Below the pieces are notes generated by a model. The model saw only the letters and a program-made list of their open reading frames with translations. It did not search any database and had not been told where the DNA came from. Shown here one piece after another: positions 1 through 5,183 of a stretch of DNA of 5,183 bases. The position numbers were made by a program, and so were the translations under genes. Origin of the DNA: an uncultured Clostridia bacterium (GTDB lineage Bacteria > Bacillota > Clostridia > Oscillospirales > Ruminococcaceae); the NCBI GenBank assembly GCA_947165805.1, contig CAMVBT010000193.1:1-5183 (forward strand), written 5' to 3'. The first letter of the stretch is position 1. The number at the start of each line of letters is the position of its first letter.

Positions 1-9
1 AGAAAATCA

Positions 10-330
10 ATGGAAAAGAAAAAGGAAAAGGACAGTCTGAAGCCCGTCGGTAATGCCGTGTGCAGATACGACTCCGGCCTGCCCTTCGCCAGCGGGAACT
101 GCACCGTGACGGCGTTCGCGGATCATGTCGGCTTCAACGTCAACGGAAAGGAAGCAAATCTCGACTTCGCAAAAATTACCGATGTGTCCGCCTCGGACGG
201 AGAGTTCCGGGTGACCTACTCCAAGGACAGTACGGCAAAGACCATAGTCTGTGCTTATGACGCTTCCGCAGCAGGCGCGTTCAGCGGTATCGTGCAGCAT
301 ATCAGAAGCAATATCAAATATGAACTGTAA
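10..330 (+). CDS. Small hypothetical protein, possibly PH-like fold
   Basis: This encodes a 106-residue soluble protein with no signal peptide or membrane segment. It begins with a very lysine-rich stretch (MEKKKEKD). Residues about 30-82 alternate short hydrophobic and polar runs (CTVTAF, VGFNV, LDFAKITDVS, EFRVTYS, TIVCAY), as in a chain of beta strands. It closes with a likely helix at about 85-102 (AGAFSGIVQHIRSNI). Several strands followed by one C-terminal helix is the layout of bacterial PH/GRAM-like domains, but this is inference from pattern and I recognise no family signature. The start is uncertain: the frame is open through the first 9 bases of the window and no clear Shine-Dalgarno is visible there, so the true start may lie upstream. 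The next gene begins 12 bp after its stop, so the two are probably one operon. Confidence 0.75.
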   Translation: MEKKKEKDSLKPVGNAVCRYDSGLPFASGNCTVTAFADHVGFNVNGKEANLDFAKITDVSASDGEFRVTYSKDSTAKTIVCAYDASAAGAFSGIVQHIRSNIKYEL

Positions 331-342
331 CGGAGGTAACAG

Positions 343-1239
343 ATGGCTTCGATCTCTTCTCGCGCAAAGCATTTCATACAGCCGTCGGGCGGTTTTCTCG
401 GCATAGTCAGGTTCTATCAGGAGGACGGCATAACCGATTACCGCCGTATAGATGAGGAATTTATAAGAAAATATCTGAAAAAGCAGCCCTTCCCCGAGCC
501 GTATGAAACGCCGGAAAAATCAATGAGACTCGTCAAGAAAACTATACTCGCCCTTGTTTATCTCGAAAAGGAGACAGAACCGGCAGTATTGTTCGAGGAC
601 GCTCTCAAAGGTGCCGCGAACATCGGCGACAGCGAAAACGCCGAACGGCTTTTTGACCGCATCAACAATTCCGACCGCAATTACCGCGGACTTATCGAGG
701 ATAACTACGTCCCGGAAAACGATATCCTTGACGACGGAATGATCGAGACCGTCTGCGACCTGATGTCATACGAATACTTCCTGAATCCCCGGTACAGCGG
801 AAAACACACAACTATAAAGATATCCCACGAACTTGGGGACTATATGTTCGATATGGCTGTGTGCATCATGAACACCTGCATATTCTACCCGAGCTACGAA
901 GGTCAGAAACCCTATGCGGCGGGCATTATAGACAAACCGCCCTCACTGCTCCCGGCGTTCACGAAAACGGTCAATTCCGGAAGCATAGACCTGCTGACAT
1001 ACAAGGCGGTATGGAAGATCTTCTTCTCGAACAGCAAGAAGCAGAAACCCACCACGCCCGAGACACTCGAAGTGCTGATGCAGTACATAATGCTCATCAA
1101 AGCCGAGCCGAAGCTTGAAAAGTCTCTGGAATACCTCGGCATATACGACCCCACAAGAAACCTTGTCTACACCCTGAAGATCTCCGATATCCCGAAGGAT
1201 ATCACAGAGACTGTTTCTTCGGAAGTGATAGGATATTAA
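343..1239 (+). CDS. Hypothetical protein of unknown function (298 aa)
   Basis: I do not recognise this protein. It is preceded by a strong ribosome binding site (GGAGG at 332-336, 6 bases before the ATG), which fixes the start. It appears cytoplasmic, with no signal peptide and no convincing membrane span. The first 60 residues are rich in charged and aromatic residues (IVRFYQEDGITDYRRIDEEF). Residues about 60-145 and 160-265 look mostly helical, for example RLVKKTILALVYLEKE near 62-77 and LEVLMQYIMLIKAEPKLEKSL near 242-262. The end, about 265-298, looks extended, with YDPTRNLVYTLKISDIP. No catalytic motif, nucleotide-binding loop or zinc cluster is evident. It lies 12 bp after the small upstream gene and just before a strong terminator, so it is probably the last gene of a short operon. 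The function may depend on the upstream partner, but nothing in the sequence says what it is. Confidence 0.85.
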   Translation: MASISSRAKHFIQPSGGFLGIVRFYQEDGITDYRRIDEEFIRKYLKKQPFPEPYETPEKSMRLVKKTILALVYLEKETEPAVLFEDALKGAANIGDSENAERLFDRINNSDRNYRGLIEDNYVPENDILDDGMIETVCDLMSYEYFLNPRYSGKHTTIKISHELGDYMFDMAVCIMNTCIFYPSYEGQKPYAAGIIDKPPSLLPAFTKTVNSGSIDLLTYKAVWKIFFSNSKKQKPTTPETLEVLMQYIMLIKAEPKLEKSLEYLGIYDPTRNLVYTLKISDIPKDITETVSSEVIGY

Positions 1240-1242
1240 ACA

Positions 1243-1267
1243 ACGGCAGCCCGCAAAGGGCTGCCGT
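1243..1267. terminator. Bidirectional intrinsic terminator between convergent genes
   Basis: A perfect 10-bp inverted repeat (ACGGCAGCCC, loop GCAAA, GGGCTGCCGT) sits between the stop of the 298-aa gene (1239) and the stop of the cellulase (1282). Read on the - strand the stem is followed by TTGTTTAATAT, a fair U-rich tail, so it should terminate the cellulase transcript well. On the + strand the tail is only CTTCATAT, so termination there may be weaker or rely on the stem alone. Confidence 0.85.
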
Positions 1268-1275
1268 CTTCATAT

Positions 1276-1289
1276 CCCCGCTCACGGGG
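1276..1289. repeat. Small hairpin over the cellulase stop codon
   Basis: CCCCG (1276-1280), loop CTCA, CGGGG (1285-1289) form a 5-bp GC-only inverted repeat. Its loop contains the complete cellulase stop codon (TGA on the - strand at 1284-1282). It lies 8 bp from the main terminator stem. It may simply be a chance GC repeat, or help protect the 3' end of the transcript. Confidence 0.4.
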
Positions 1290-3129
1290 CTGTATAAGTG
1301 AACGTGATCTCGATAGTGGTTATGCGCTTCCTGTCGCTTATCTGCCATACCTGCGCGGAGATGCCCTCGGTATCGCCGTCGGCCACTCTCGCGTCGTCCG
1401 GAGGCTTCGATACCCACGGATTTTTCAGGTTCACGCGCGTGCATTTGCCGTCGTCGGAGTTCGTGAAGGGCTTTCCGACAAGCTCGGTCTTCTCGCCGTT
1501 GACTTTCAGACTGTCTATCGTGATGATATAGCCCGGGAACAGCTTCTCGCCGTTATAGATGCCGAGCGCGGAGAAGTTCACGCCGTTCGCGATGCCCGCA
1601 GCGGAGAAGTCCAGAGCTACGGTGTACTGCCCTTCGCCGGTTATCAGCGCGTTTGTAGCCTTGACGCCCGTGCTCTTGTTCGTCGGATCGTAGACATTGC
1701 CGACGCAGTAAGCCATGCCGTAATCGGCAGCCTGATACATTATCCAAGCGACAGCCGTATCGTCGGTGGCAGGGAGATCGCCCTCGTCGATCATACGGGC
1801 CTGCGCGAATTCGTAGTCCTCCGCCATCTGAGCCTTCGCGTTCGCAGTTATCTGCTCGTATTCGAGCGTCGACTGCGAGGCGTAGCTTCTGTCGAGGAAA
1901 AGCTTCGCTATGGTCTCGTCGGCTATCTTCCCTTCTCTGCGGCGGTAGAGCCCGTTGCAGTCCCATAGTACGGGAACGACGTTGTAAATATCGCAGTTGT
2001 TCAGGAAATTCGTGAAATAGATGTCCGTGTCAGGCTTAGGCTTCGAGCCGCCGTCCGTCAGCACGCCGTACTCGCCGATTATGACGCCGTAGCCCTTATC
2101 GGTGAACTTCGTGAGCTTCTTCATCAGATCGTTCATCTCGTCGTACTGCTTCGGCGAGCCCCAGCTCTGCACGGCCTTTGTGCCGCAGTAATCCCACGGC
2201 GTGTAGTAATGAACGGACAGGAACAGCTTGTTCTCTGCCGTGTCCTCGGGCATTACGAACTTATCGTCACAGGTGCGCGTTATGTCCGTGTTGTAGCCCG
2301 CGATGAGCAGGAACCTGTCGGCGTTCTTGCCGCCCGTGGAGCGCACGAGCTTCACGAACTCGCTGTTTATCAGATTTGCGGTCTCATAGCACTGCGCGGT
2401 GTTCAGGCTGCCGGAGTCCTTCGCAACGTCCTTGTCGTTGAGGCGGTCGCCCAGCTCCTCATTGGCGGACTCGAATATCAGCTTGTAGGAGTAGTCCGCG
2501 AAGCGCCCCGCTATCTGCCTCCACATCGTCTGGTACATCTTCATTGCCTTTTCTCGGGTCTCCTCGGAAGAGGAGCCGAACATTCCCCACCAGCTCCCGT
2601 CCCAGTGGTCATTGACGATGACGAACATATCGGCGTCGAGGGCGTAGTTCACGACGGTCTCCACGCGCTGCATGAGCCGCTCGTCTATCGTGTAGTCGTC
2701 GGCCTCGTAGTTCATTCCGTTCGTCCACGCCACGGGGATACGGATAGTGTCGAATCCCGCAGCTTTCATGCCGTCGATCATCTCACGGGTTGTCGTGGGC
2801 ATTCCCCAGACCGTCTCCGCGAGTGTCGGGTCGGTGCCGTTCAGGTATGCCTGATGATTGTAGGCTTCGAGCGTGTTGCCGAGGTTTATGCCGTTGCCCA
2901 TGAGCTTCGACACTTCCAGCGCGGTCATGGTGTTTATGCCGCTGTCGTCAGCGTTGTTCGCGTTCTTCGGGGGAGCCGTCTCCGCGGGAGTCACCGTGCC
3001 GCCCTGCGTGTCAGCGGGCTGTGTGTCCTTCAAGGTCTGCGCGGGCTGCGTACCCGAGCACCCGGACAGCAGAAGCGCCGTCATAAGGAACGCCGAGATG
3101 AGGGCTGTTTTCAGTCTTGTTTTTCTCAT
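1282..3129 (-). CDS. GH5 endoglucanase (cellulase), lipoprotein, with C-terminal beta-rich module
   Basis: This is a 615-residue secreted glycoside hydrolase of family 5, expected to cut internal beta-1,4-glucan (or related mannan/xyloglucan) bonds by the retaining mechanism at the cell surface. Residues 1-24 form a lipoprotein signal peptide (MRKTRLK, hydrophobic core, LLSGC with lipid-modified Cys24), followed by a Thr/Pro/Ala-rich linker to about 62. The catalytic barrel spans about 70-410: GINLGNTLEA at 80-89, Arg130 in IRIP, His175 in NDHWDG, acid/base Glu224 in the ANEE motif, His307-Tyr308 in SVHYY, nucleophile Glu353 in IGEYG, and Trp389 in VLWD. All key family residues are present. 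A helical connector (about 410-450) leads to a beta-rich domain (about 455-615), perhaps a carbohydrate-binding module. No dockerin or SLH repeat is seen, so anchoring is by lipid. SD AGGAG (3140-3136) is 6 bases before the ATG. The exact substrate and GH5 subfamily are unresolved. Confidence 0.95.
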   Translation of the reverse strand: MRKTRLKTALISAFLMTALLLSGCSGTQPAQTLKDTQPADTQGGTVTPAETAPPKNANNADDSGINTMTALEVSKLMGNGINLGNTLEAYNHQAYLNGTDPTLAETVWGMPTTTREMIDGMKAAGFDTIRIPVAWTNGMNYEADDYTIDERLMQRVETVVNYALDADMFVIVNDHWDGSWWGMFGSSSEETREKAMKMYQTMWRQIAGRFADYSYKLIFESANEELGDRLNDKDVAKDSGSLNTAQCYETANLINSEFVKLVRSTGGKNADRFLLIAGYNTDITRTCDDKFVMPEDTAENKLFLSVHYYTPWDYCGTKAVQSWGSPKQYDEMNDLMKKLTKFTDKGYGVIIGEYGVLTDGGSKPKPDTDIYFTNFLNNCDIYNVVPVLWDCNGLYRRREGKIADETIAKLFLDRSYASQSTLEYEQITANAKAQMAEDYEFAQARMIDEGDLPATDDTAVAWIMYQAADYGMAYCVGNVYDPTNKSTGVKATNALITGEGQYTVALDFSAAGIANGVNFSALGIYNGEKLFPGYIITIDSLKVNGEKTELVGKPFTNSDDGKCTRVNLKNPWVSKPPDDARVADGDTEGISAQVWQISDRKRITTIEITFTYTAP

Positions 3130-3149
3130 ACATATCTCCTTTTAACGTC

Positions 3150-3163
3150 CGATTGTGTAATCG
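3150..3163. repeat. Inverted repeat in the cellulase leader
   Basis: CGATT, spacer GTGT, AATCG form a 14-bp interrupted palindrome lying 21 bp upstream of the cellulase start codon and about 10 bp upstream of its Shine-Dalgarno. It could be an operator for a dimeric regulator (a roadblock downstream of the promoter) or a small RNA hairpin near the ribosome site. The arms are only 5 bp, so chance is possible. Confidence 0.35.
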
Positions 3164-3174
3164 TTTTACCAAAT

Positions 3175-3195
3175 GAGCGCAGTATATGCGAGCTC
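3175..3195. repeat. Imperfect hairpin near the 5' end of the cellulase leader
   Basis: GAGCGCA (3175-3181), loop GTATA, then TGC-GA-GCTC (3187-3195) can pair as a 7-bp stem with a two-base bulge. It begins only a few bases downstream of the transcription start predicted from the promoter at 3207-3235. In the RNA it would form a 5'-end stem, of the kind that can protect mRNA from decay. That role is inferred. Confidence 0.35.
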
Positions 3196-3203
3196 TGTCA
3201 AAC

Positions 3204-3217
3204 TGTATTATAATACA
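3204..3217. promoter_or_regulatory. Perfect 14-bp palindrome over the cellulase -10 box, candidate operator
   Basis: TGTATTATAATACA is fully self-complementary and covers the whole -10 box of the cellulase promoter. A dimeric repressor bound here would block RNA polymerase. I cannot match it to a named regulator: it is neither a standard PerR/Fur box nor a Rex or LexA site. Part of the symmetry is free, since a TATAAT preceded by AT is self-complementary, so only the three flanking TGT/ACA pairs are extra information. Confidence 0.4.
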
Positions 3218-3235
3218 TTTTTTGCGGCAAGTCAA
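3207..3235 (-). promoter_or_regulatory. Sigma-A promoter of the cellulase gene
   Basis: On the - strand the -35 box is TTGACT (3235-3230) and the -10 box is a perfect TATAAT (3212-3207), separated by exactly 17 bp. This is a near-consensus vegetative promoter, about 78 bp upstream of the cellulase ATG. Transcription should start near 3200, giving a leader of about 70 nt. Such a strong core promoter on a cellulase suggests control by a repressor rather than an activator, but this is inference. Confidence 0.8.
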
Positions 3236-3323
3236 GCTTTTACGGACATACATTTCCGCGGCAAGCGCGAATCGTCATTTCCGACAATCCGGGACGCTGC
3301 ATATTGTGCATTTTCACAGCCAC

Positions 3324-3352
3324 TTGAAATTTCCGGAGTTCTGTGCTATAAT
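3324..3352 (+). promoter_or_regulatory. Extended -10 sigma-A promoter of the Nudix gene
   Basis: The -35 box is TTGAAA (3324-3329) and the -10 box is TATAAT (3347-3352), with a 17-bp spacer. TGC immediately before the -10 (3344-3346) makes it an extended -10. Transcription should start near 3359, leaving a leader of only about 23 nt before the preferred start codon at 3382, so there is no room for a riboswitch or attenuator. Confidence 0.8.
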
Positions 3353-3381
3353 GCTCTTATAAAAACTGATGAGGAATGACC

Positions 3382-3858
3382 ATGAGCTATATATCGGAAC
3401 TGCGGAAATACATCGGACACAGCCCGGTCATAAATACGGGCGCAACGGTCATCGTACTGAACGACAAAAACGAGATACTGCTGAACCTGCGCACGGATAC
3501 AGAGACATGGGGCATCATCGGCGGCGGCATGGAGCCCGGAGAGAGCCTTGAGGAAACCGCCGCGCGCGAGCTGCGGGAAGAAACGGGACTGAAAGCCGAG
3601 CGCTTCCGGCTCCTTGACGTGATCTCCGGTAAAGAAATGTACTTCCGTTATCCGAACGGCGACGAGACCTACACCGTTGCCGCCGTTTACATGGCGGTCG
3701 GTGTATCCGGAGAGCCGTCGGTCAGCGATGACGAAAGCAGCTGCCTGCAATTTTTCCCGCTCGGCGCGCTCCCGGAAATGGAGAGCCGCGCGGAATATGT
3801 ACTGCGCAGGGTCAGTGATAAGCTGACGCTGCCGGGAGGCTGCGGAACACTCAGTTAA
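3382..3858 (+). CDS. Nudix hydrolase
   Basis: This is a 158-residue cytoplasmic enzyme of the Nudix family, which hydrolyses a nucleoside diphosphate linked to another moiety (NTPs, oxidised nucleotides, sugar nucleotides and similar) using Mg2+. The Nudix box is complete at residues 48-70: G48, E54, then R62-E63-L-x-E66-E67-x-G69-L70, matching GX5EX7REUXEEXGU; the metal-binding glutamates are present. It is preceded by a typical strand region (ATVIVLNDKNEILLNLR, about 21-37), and followed by YFRYPNGDETY at about 87-97, a stretch often seen in small stand-alone clostridial Nudix proteins. Substrate cannot be read from the sequence. ATG at 3376 is in frame, but the Shine-Dalgarno GAGGA (3371-3375) directly abuts it, whereas ATG at 3382 lies 6 bases away, so I prefer 3382. 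Its last 8 bases overlap the end of the convergent TspO gene. Confidence 0.93.
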   Translation: MSYISELRKYIGHSPVINTGATVIVLNDKNEILLNLRTDTETWGIIGGGMEPGESLEETAARELREETGLKAERFRLLDVISGKEMYFRYPNGDETYTVAAVYMAVGVSGEPSVSDDESSCLQFFPLGALPEMESRAEYVLRRVSDKLTLPGGCGTLS

Positions 3859-4321
3859 GCACGCAGAAGCCTATCGTGAGATACGACGCGAACGCCGTCC
3901 AGATCACATAGGGTATATTCAGCAGAGCCGCGCATCTGCTTATCCTGCCGAATACAAGCAGCATACATACGACGAGCACGAGCATGGCAATGACCACCGC
4001 GACGGCTCCGCCGAAAGAGCGCAATCCGAAGAACACGGGGCTCCAGAGCAGGTTCACGAAGAGCTGCGCGAGATACAGTATCAGAGCGGGTCTGCGCTGT
4101 TCGCCGCCGGACTCGTTTATCAGATACGCCGATATCCCCATAAGCGCGTACAGCACTGCCCACATCACCGGGAACAGCCACGCAGGCGGAGCAAGCGGCG
4201 GCTTAACGAGCGTTTCGTAGTACGCGCCGAAGCTTCCGCCCGCGATGAGCGCGGACAGAGCCCCCGCCAGCTCCGCGGAAAGCACGAATATCAGGATATC
4301 CCATATCTTAATTTTTTTCAT
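3851..4321 (-). CDS. tspO: TspO/MBR family membrane protein (tryptophan-rich sensory protein)
   Basis: This is a 156-residue integral membrane protein of the TspO/MBR (peripheral benzodiazepine receptor) family, which binds porphyrins and related ligands; its role in bacteria is tied to tetrapyrrole and stress responses but is not settled. Five hydrophobic segments are visible at about 8-27, 45-67, 79-99, 104-125 and 131-153. Family hallmarks are KPPLAPPAWLFPVMW at 40-54, NLLWSPVFFGL at 90-100 and PYVIWTAFASYLTIGF at 137-152. The length matches typical bacterial TspO. Two adjacent ATGs exist; GGAGG (4333-4329) is 7 bases from the second (4321) and 4 from the first (4324), so MKKIKIW is preferred, with one extra Met possible. 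An open frame continues upstream to 4588, but this is antisense to the next gene and ignores the ribosome site. It converges on the Nudix gene and diverges from the MBL-fold lipoprotein gene. Confidence 0.92.
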   Translation of the reverse strand: MKKIKIWDILIFVLSAELAGALSALIAGGSFGAYYETLVKPPLAPPAWLFPVMWAVLYALMGISAYLINESGGEQRRPALILYLAQLFVNLLWSPVFFGLRSFGGAVAVVIAMLVLVVCMLLVFGRISRCAALLNIPYVIWTAFASYLTIGFCVLN

Positions 4322-4324
4322 CAT

Positions 4325-4393
4325 ATTACCTCCGTTCGGTTTGATTATTACATAATATTCGGACAAGAGGAAAATATTACAAGGAGTTGCGCT
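4325..4393. promoter_or_regulatory. Divergent intergenic region between tspO and the MBL-fold lipoprotein gene
   Basis: This AT-rich stretch of about 70 bp must hold the control signals of two divergent genes unless one is transcribed from further away. It contains both ribosome binding sites (GGAGG on - at 4333-4329; AGGAG on + at 4382-4386) and an interrupted palindrome ATTAT-TAC-ATAAT (4344-4356) roughly in its centre. I find no -35/-10 pair of convincing quality on either strand, so promoters here would be weak or need an activator. A shared regulator binding the central repeat is possible but speculative. Confidence 0.4.
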
Positions 4394-5183
4394 ATGAAGC
4401 ACCACGGTCTGATCGCTCTCATACTCATTATTGCCGCGCTGTTCGCGTTTTCGGGCTGCGCACCCGCGGAAAAAGCACCCCATGCCGTGATAACGGTGTT
4501 CGGTATCGGCAAGGCGGACGCGATACTTGTGCAGGCGGACGGCTCTGCGATGCTCATAGACTGCGGCGAGGCATCGAACGGTGATCATCTGATCTCAGAG
4601 CTGGAAAAGCGCGGCATAGACCGCCTCAATGTGCTCCAGATAACACACTTCGACAAGGACCATGTCGGCGGAGCCGCCGCGGTGCTGAAAAAGCTCGGCG
4701 CGGACACAGTGCTCTATCCGGACTATGAGGGAGACCGTGCGGAATACACAGCCTTCATGAACGCGATAAACGGCATGGAGGGCGCAAAGGCTCTGACAGA
4801 GCAGACAAGTTTCACGCTCGGCACGGCGGAGCTTACCGTATATCCCGCCGACGATCCCGAAAAACTGATGAAGGACGAGGACAAGGAGTACGACAACGAC
4901 CTCTCGCTGGTCACGAAAATGACATACGGCGAACGTACTTTCCTGTTCTGCGGGGACATTGAAAACGCCCGCATAAAGCAGATGCTGAAATCCGGCACAG
5001 ACTGGAGCTGCGACTGGATAAAGCTCCCGCACCACGGCAGATACGCGAAAAGGCTCGGTGACCTGCTGAAAGCGGCTTCTCCGGAATATTCGGTAATGAC
5101 GGTCTCCGCGAAAGAGCCCGCCGACGAAAAAACGACAGCCCTGCTTGAAGAGCTGTCGATACAGAGCTATGATACCCTTAACG
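4394..5183 (+). CDS. ComEC-like metallo-beta-lactamase-fold lipoprotein (3' truncated by window end)
   Basis: The gene runs off the window; 263 residues are visible. It starts with a lipoprotein signal peptide (MKHHG, hydrophobic 6-19, FSGC with Cys22), so the protein should be anchored outside the membrane. The rest is an MBL-fold domain like the C-terminal hydrolase domain of the DNA-uptake protein ComEC: VFGIGKADAILVQADG (35-50), LIDCGE (54-59), metal motif THFDKDHVGG (84-93; H85, D87, D89, H90), DNDLSLV (167-173), FCGDIE with D188 (185-190), and LPHHGR (211-216). The HxDxDH form, with Asp where classical lactamases have a second His, is typical of ComEC-type proteins. The ComEC channel is absent from the part seen. 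Stand-alone proteins of this kind are often suggested to be secreted nucleases or phosphodiesterases, but the substrate is unknown here. AGGAG (4382-4386) is 7 bases from the ATG, which supports this start. Confidence 0.9.
   Translation, partial: MKHHGLIALILIIAALFAFSGCAPAEKAPHAVITVFGIGKADAILVQADGSAMLIDCGEASNGDHLISELEKRGIDRLNVLQITHFDKDHVGGAAAVLKKLGADTVLYPDYEGDRAEYTAFMNAINGMEGAKALTEQTSFTLGTAELTVYPADDPEKLMKDEDKEYDNDLSLVTKMTYGERTFLFCGDIENARIKQMLKSGTDWSCDWIKLPHHGRYAKRLGDLLKAASPEYSVMTVSAKEPADEKTTALLEELSIQSYDTLN

Noticed and set aside
2209..3213. A 334-codon open frame on the + strand opposite the cellulase gene
   Set aside because: It lies fully antisense to a clear GH5 gene and its leader, has no good ribosome site, and its translation (rich in Val, Arg, His, Leu) is the mirror of G/C-ending codons. 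It is a shadow of codon bias.
3209..3214. TATAAT on the + strand within the palindrome as a second, divergent promoter
   Set aside because: No -35-like hexamer lies 16-18 bp upstream; the match is a by-product of the palindrome over the cellulase -10 box.
3298..3310. TGCA-TATTG-TGCA repeat upstream of the Nudix promoter
   Set aside because: The arms are only 4 bp and TGCA is itself a palindrome, so this is readily explained by chance.
3376..3381. Upstream ATG for the Nudix gene
   Set aside because: It directly abuts the GAGGA ribosome site with no spacing; the ATG 6 bases further on is correctly spaced.
4325..4588. N-terminal extension of tspO by about 88 residues
   Set aside because: The extension is antisense to the start and signal peptide of the MBL-fold gene, does not look like TspO, and a strong GGAGG lies just before the internal ATGs at 4324/4321.
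4595..5035. A 146-codon open frame on the - strand opposite the MBL-fold gene
   Set aside because: The + strand carries all the MBL motifs in order plus a lipobox and ribosome site; the reverse frame shows no family features.

Overview
The window looks like chromosomal DNA from a fibre-degrading, Gram-positive gut or rumen Clostridium-type bacterium (Ruminococcus / Oscillospiraceae-like). This is inferred from strong GGAGG-type ribosome binding sites, consensus sigma-A promoters, two lipobox signal peptides, moderately high GC with G/C-ending codons, and a lipid-anchored GH5 cellulase. Genus-level placement is a guess from style, not from a marker gene.

Left part (1-1239, + strand): two closely spaced genes of unknown function, a 106-residue protein with a possible PH-like fold (its start may lie before the window) and a 298-residue protein I do not recognise. 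They are 12 bp apart and probably co-transcribed. They end at a strong hairpin terminator (1243-1267) shared with the convergent gene on the other strand.

Centre (1282-3235, - strand): a 615-residue secreted lipoprotein endoglucanase of glycoside hydrolase family 5 with all the expected catalytic residues and an extra C-terminal beta-rich module that may bind carbohydrate. It has its own near-consensus promoter whose -10 box lies inside a perfect 14-bp palindrome, and a leader of about 70 nt with two small inverted repeats, so it is probably a regulated single-gene unit.

Right part (3324-5183): a Nudix hydrolase (+) with a consensus extended -10 promoter; a TspO/MBR-family membrane protein (-), whose stop codon overlaps the Nudix stop tail to tail by 8 bp; and, divergent from TspO, a lipoprotein with a ComEC-like metallo-beta-lactamase fold that runs off the right edge.

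No RNA genes, CRISPR array, insertion sequence or phage genes are visible. The genes look like ordinary chromosomal neighbours, and I see no convincing new multi-gene system. The items most worth a second look are the unknown left-hand gene pair, the C-terminal module and promoter palindrome of the cellulase, and the stop-codon overlap of the Nudix and TspO genes.
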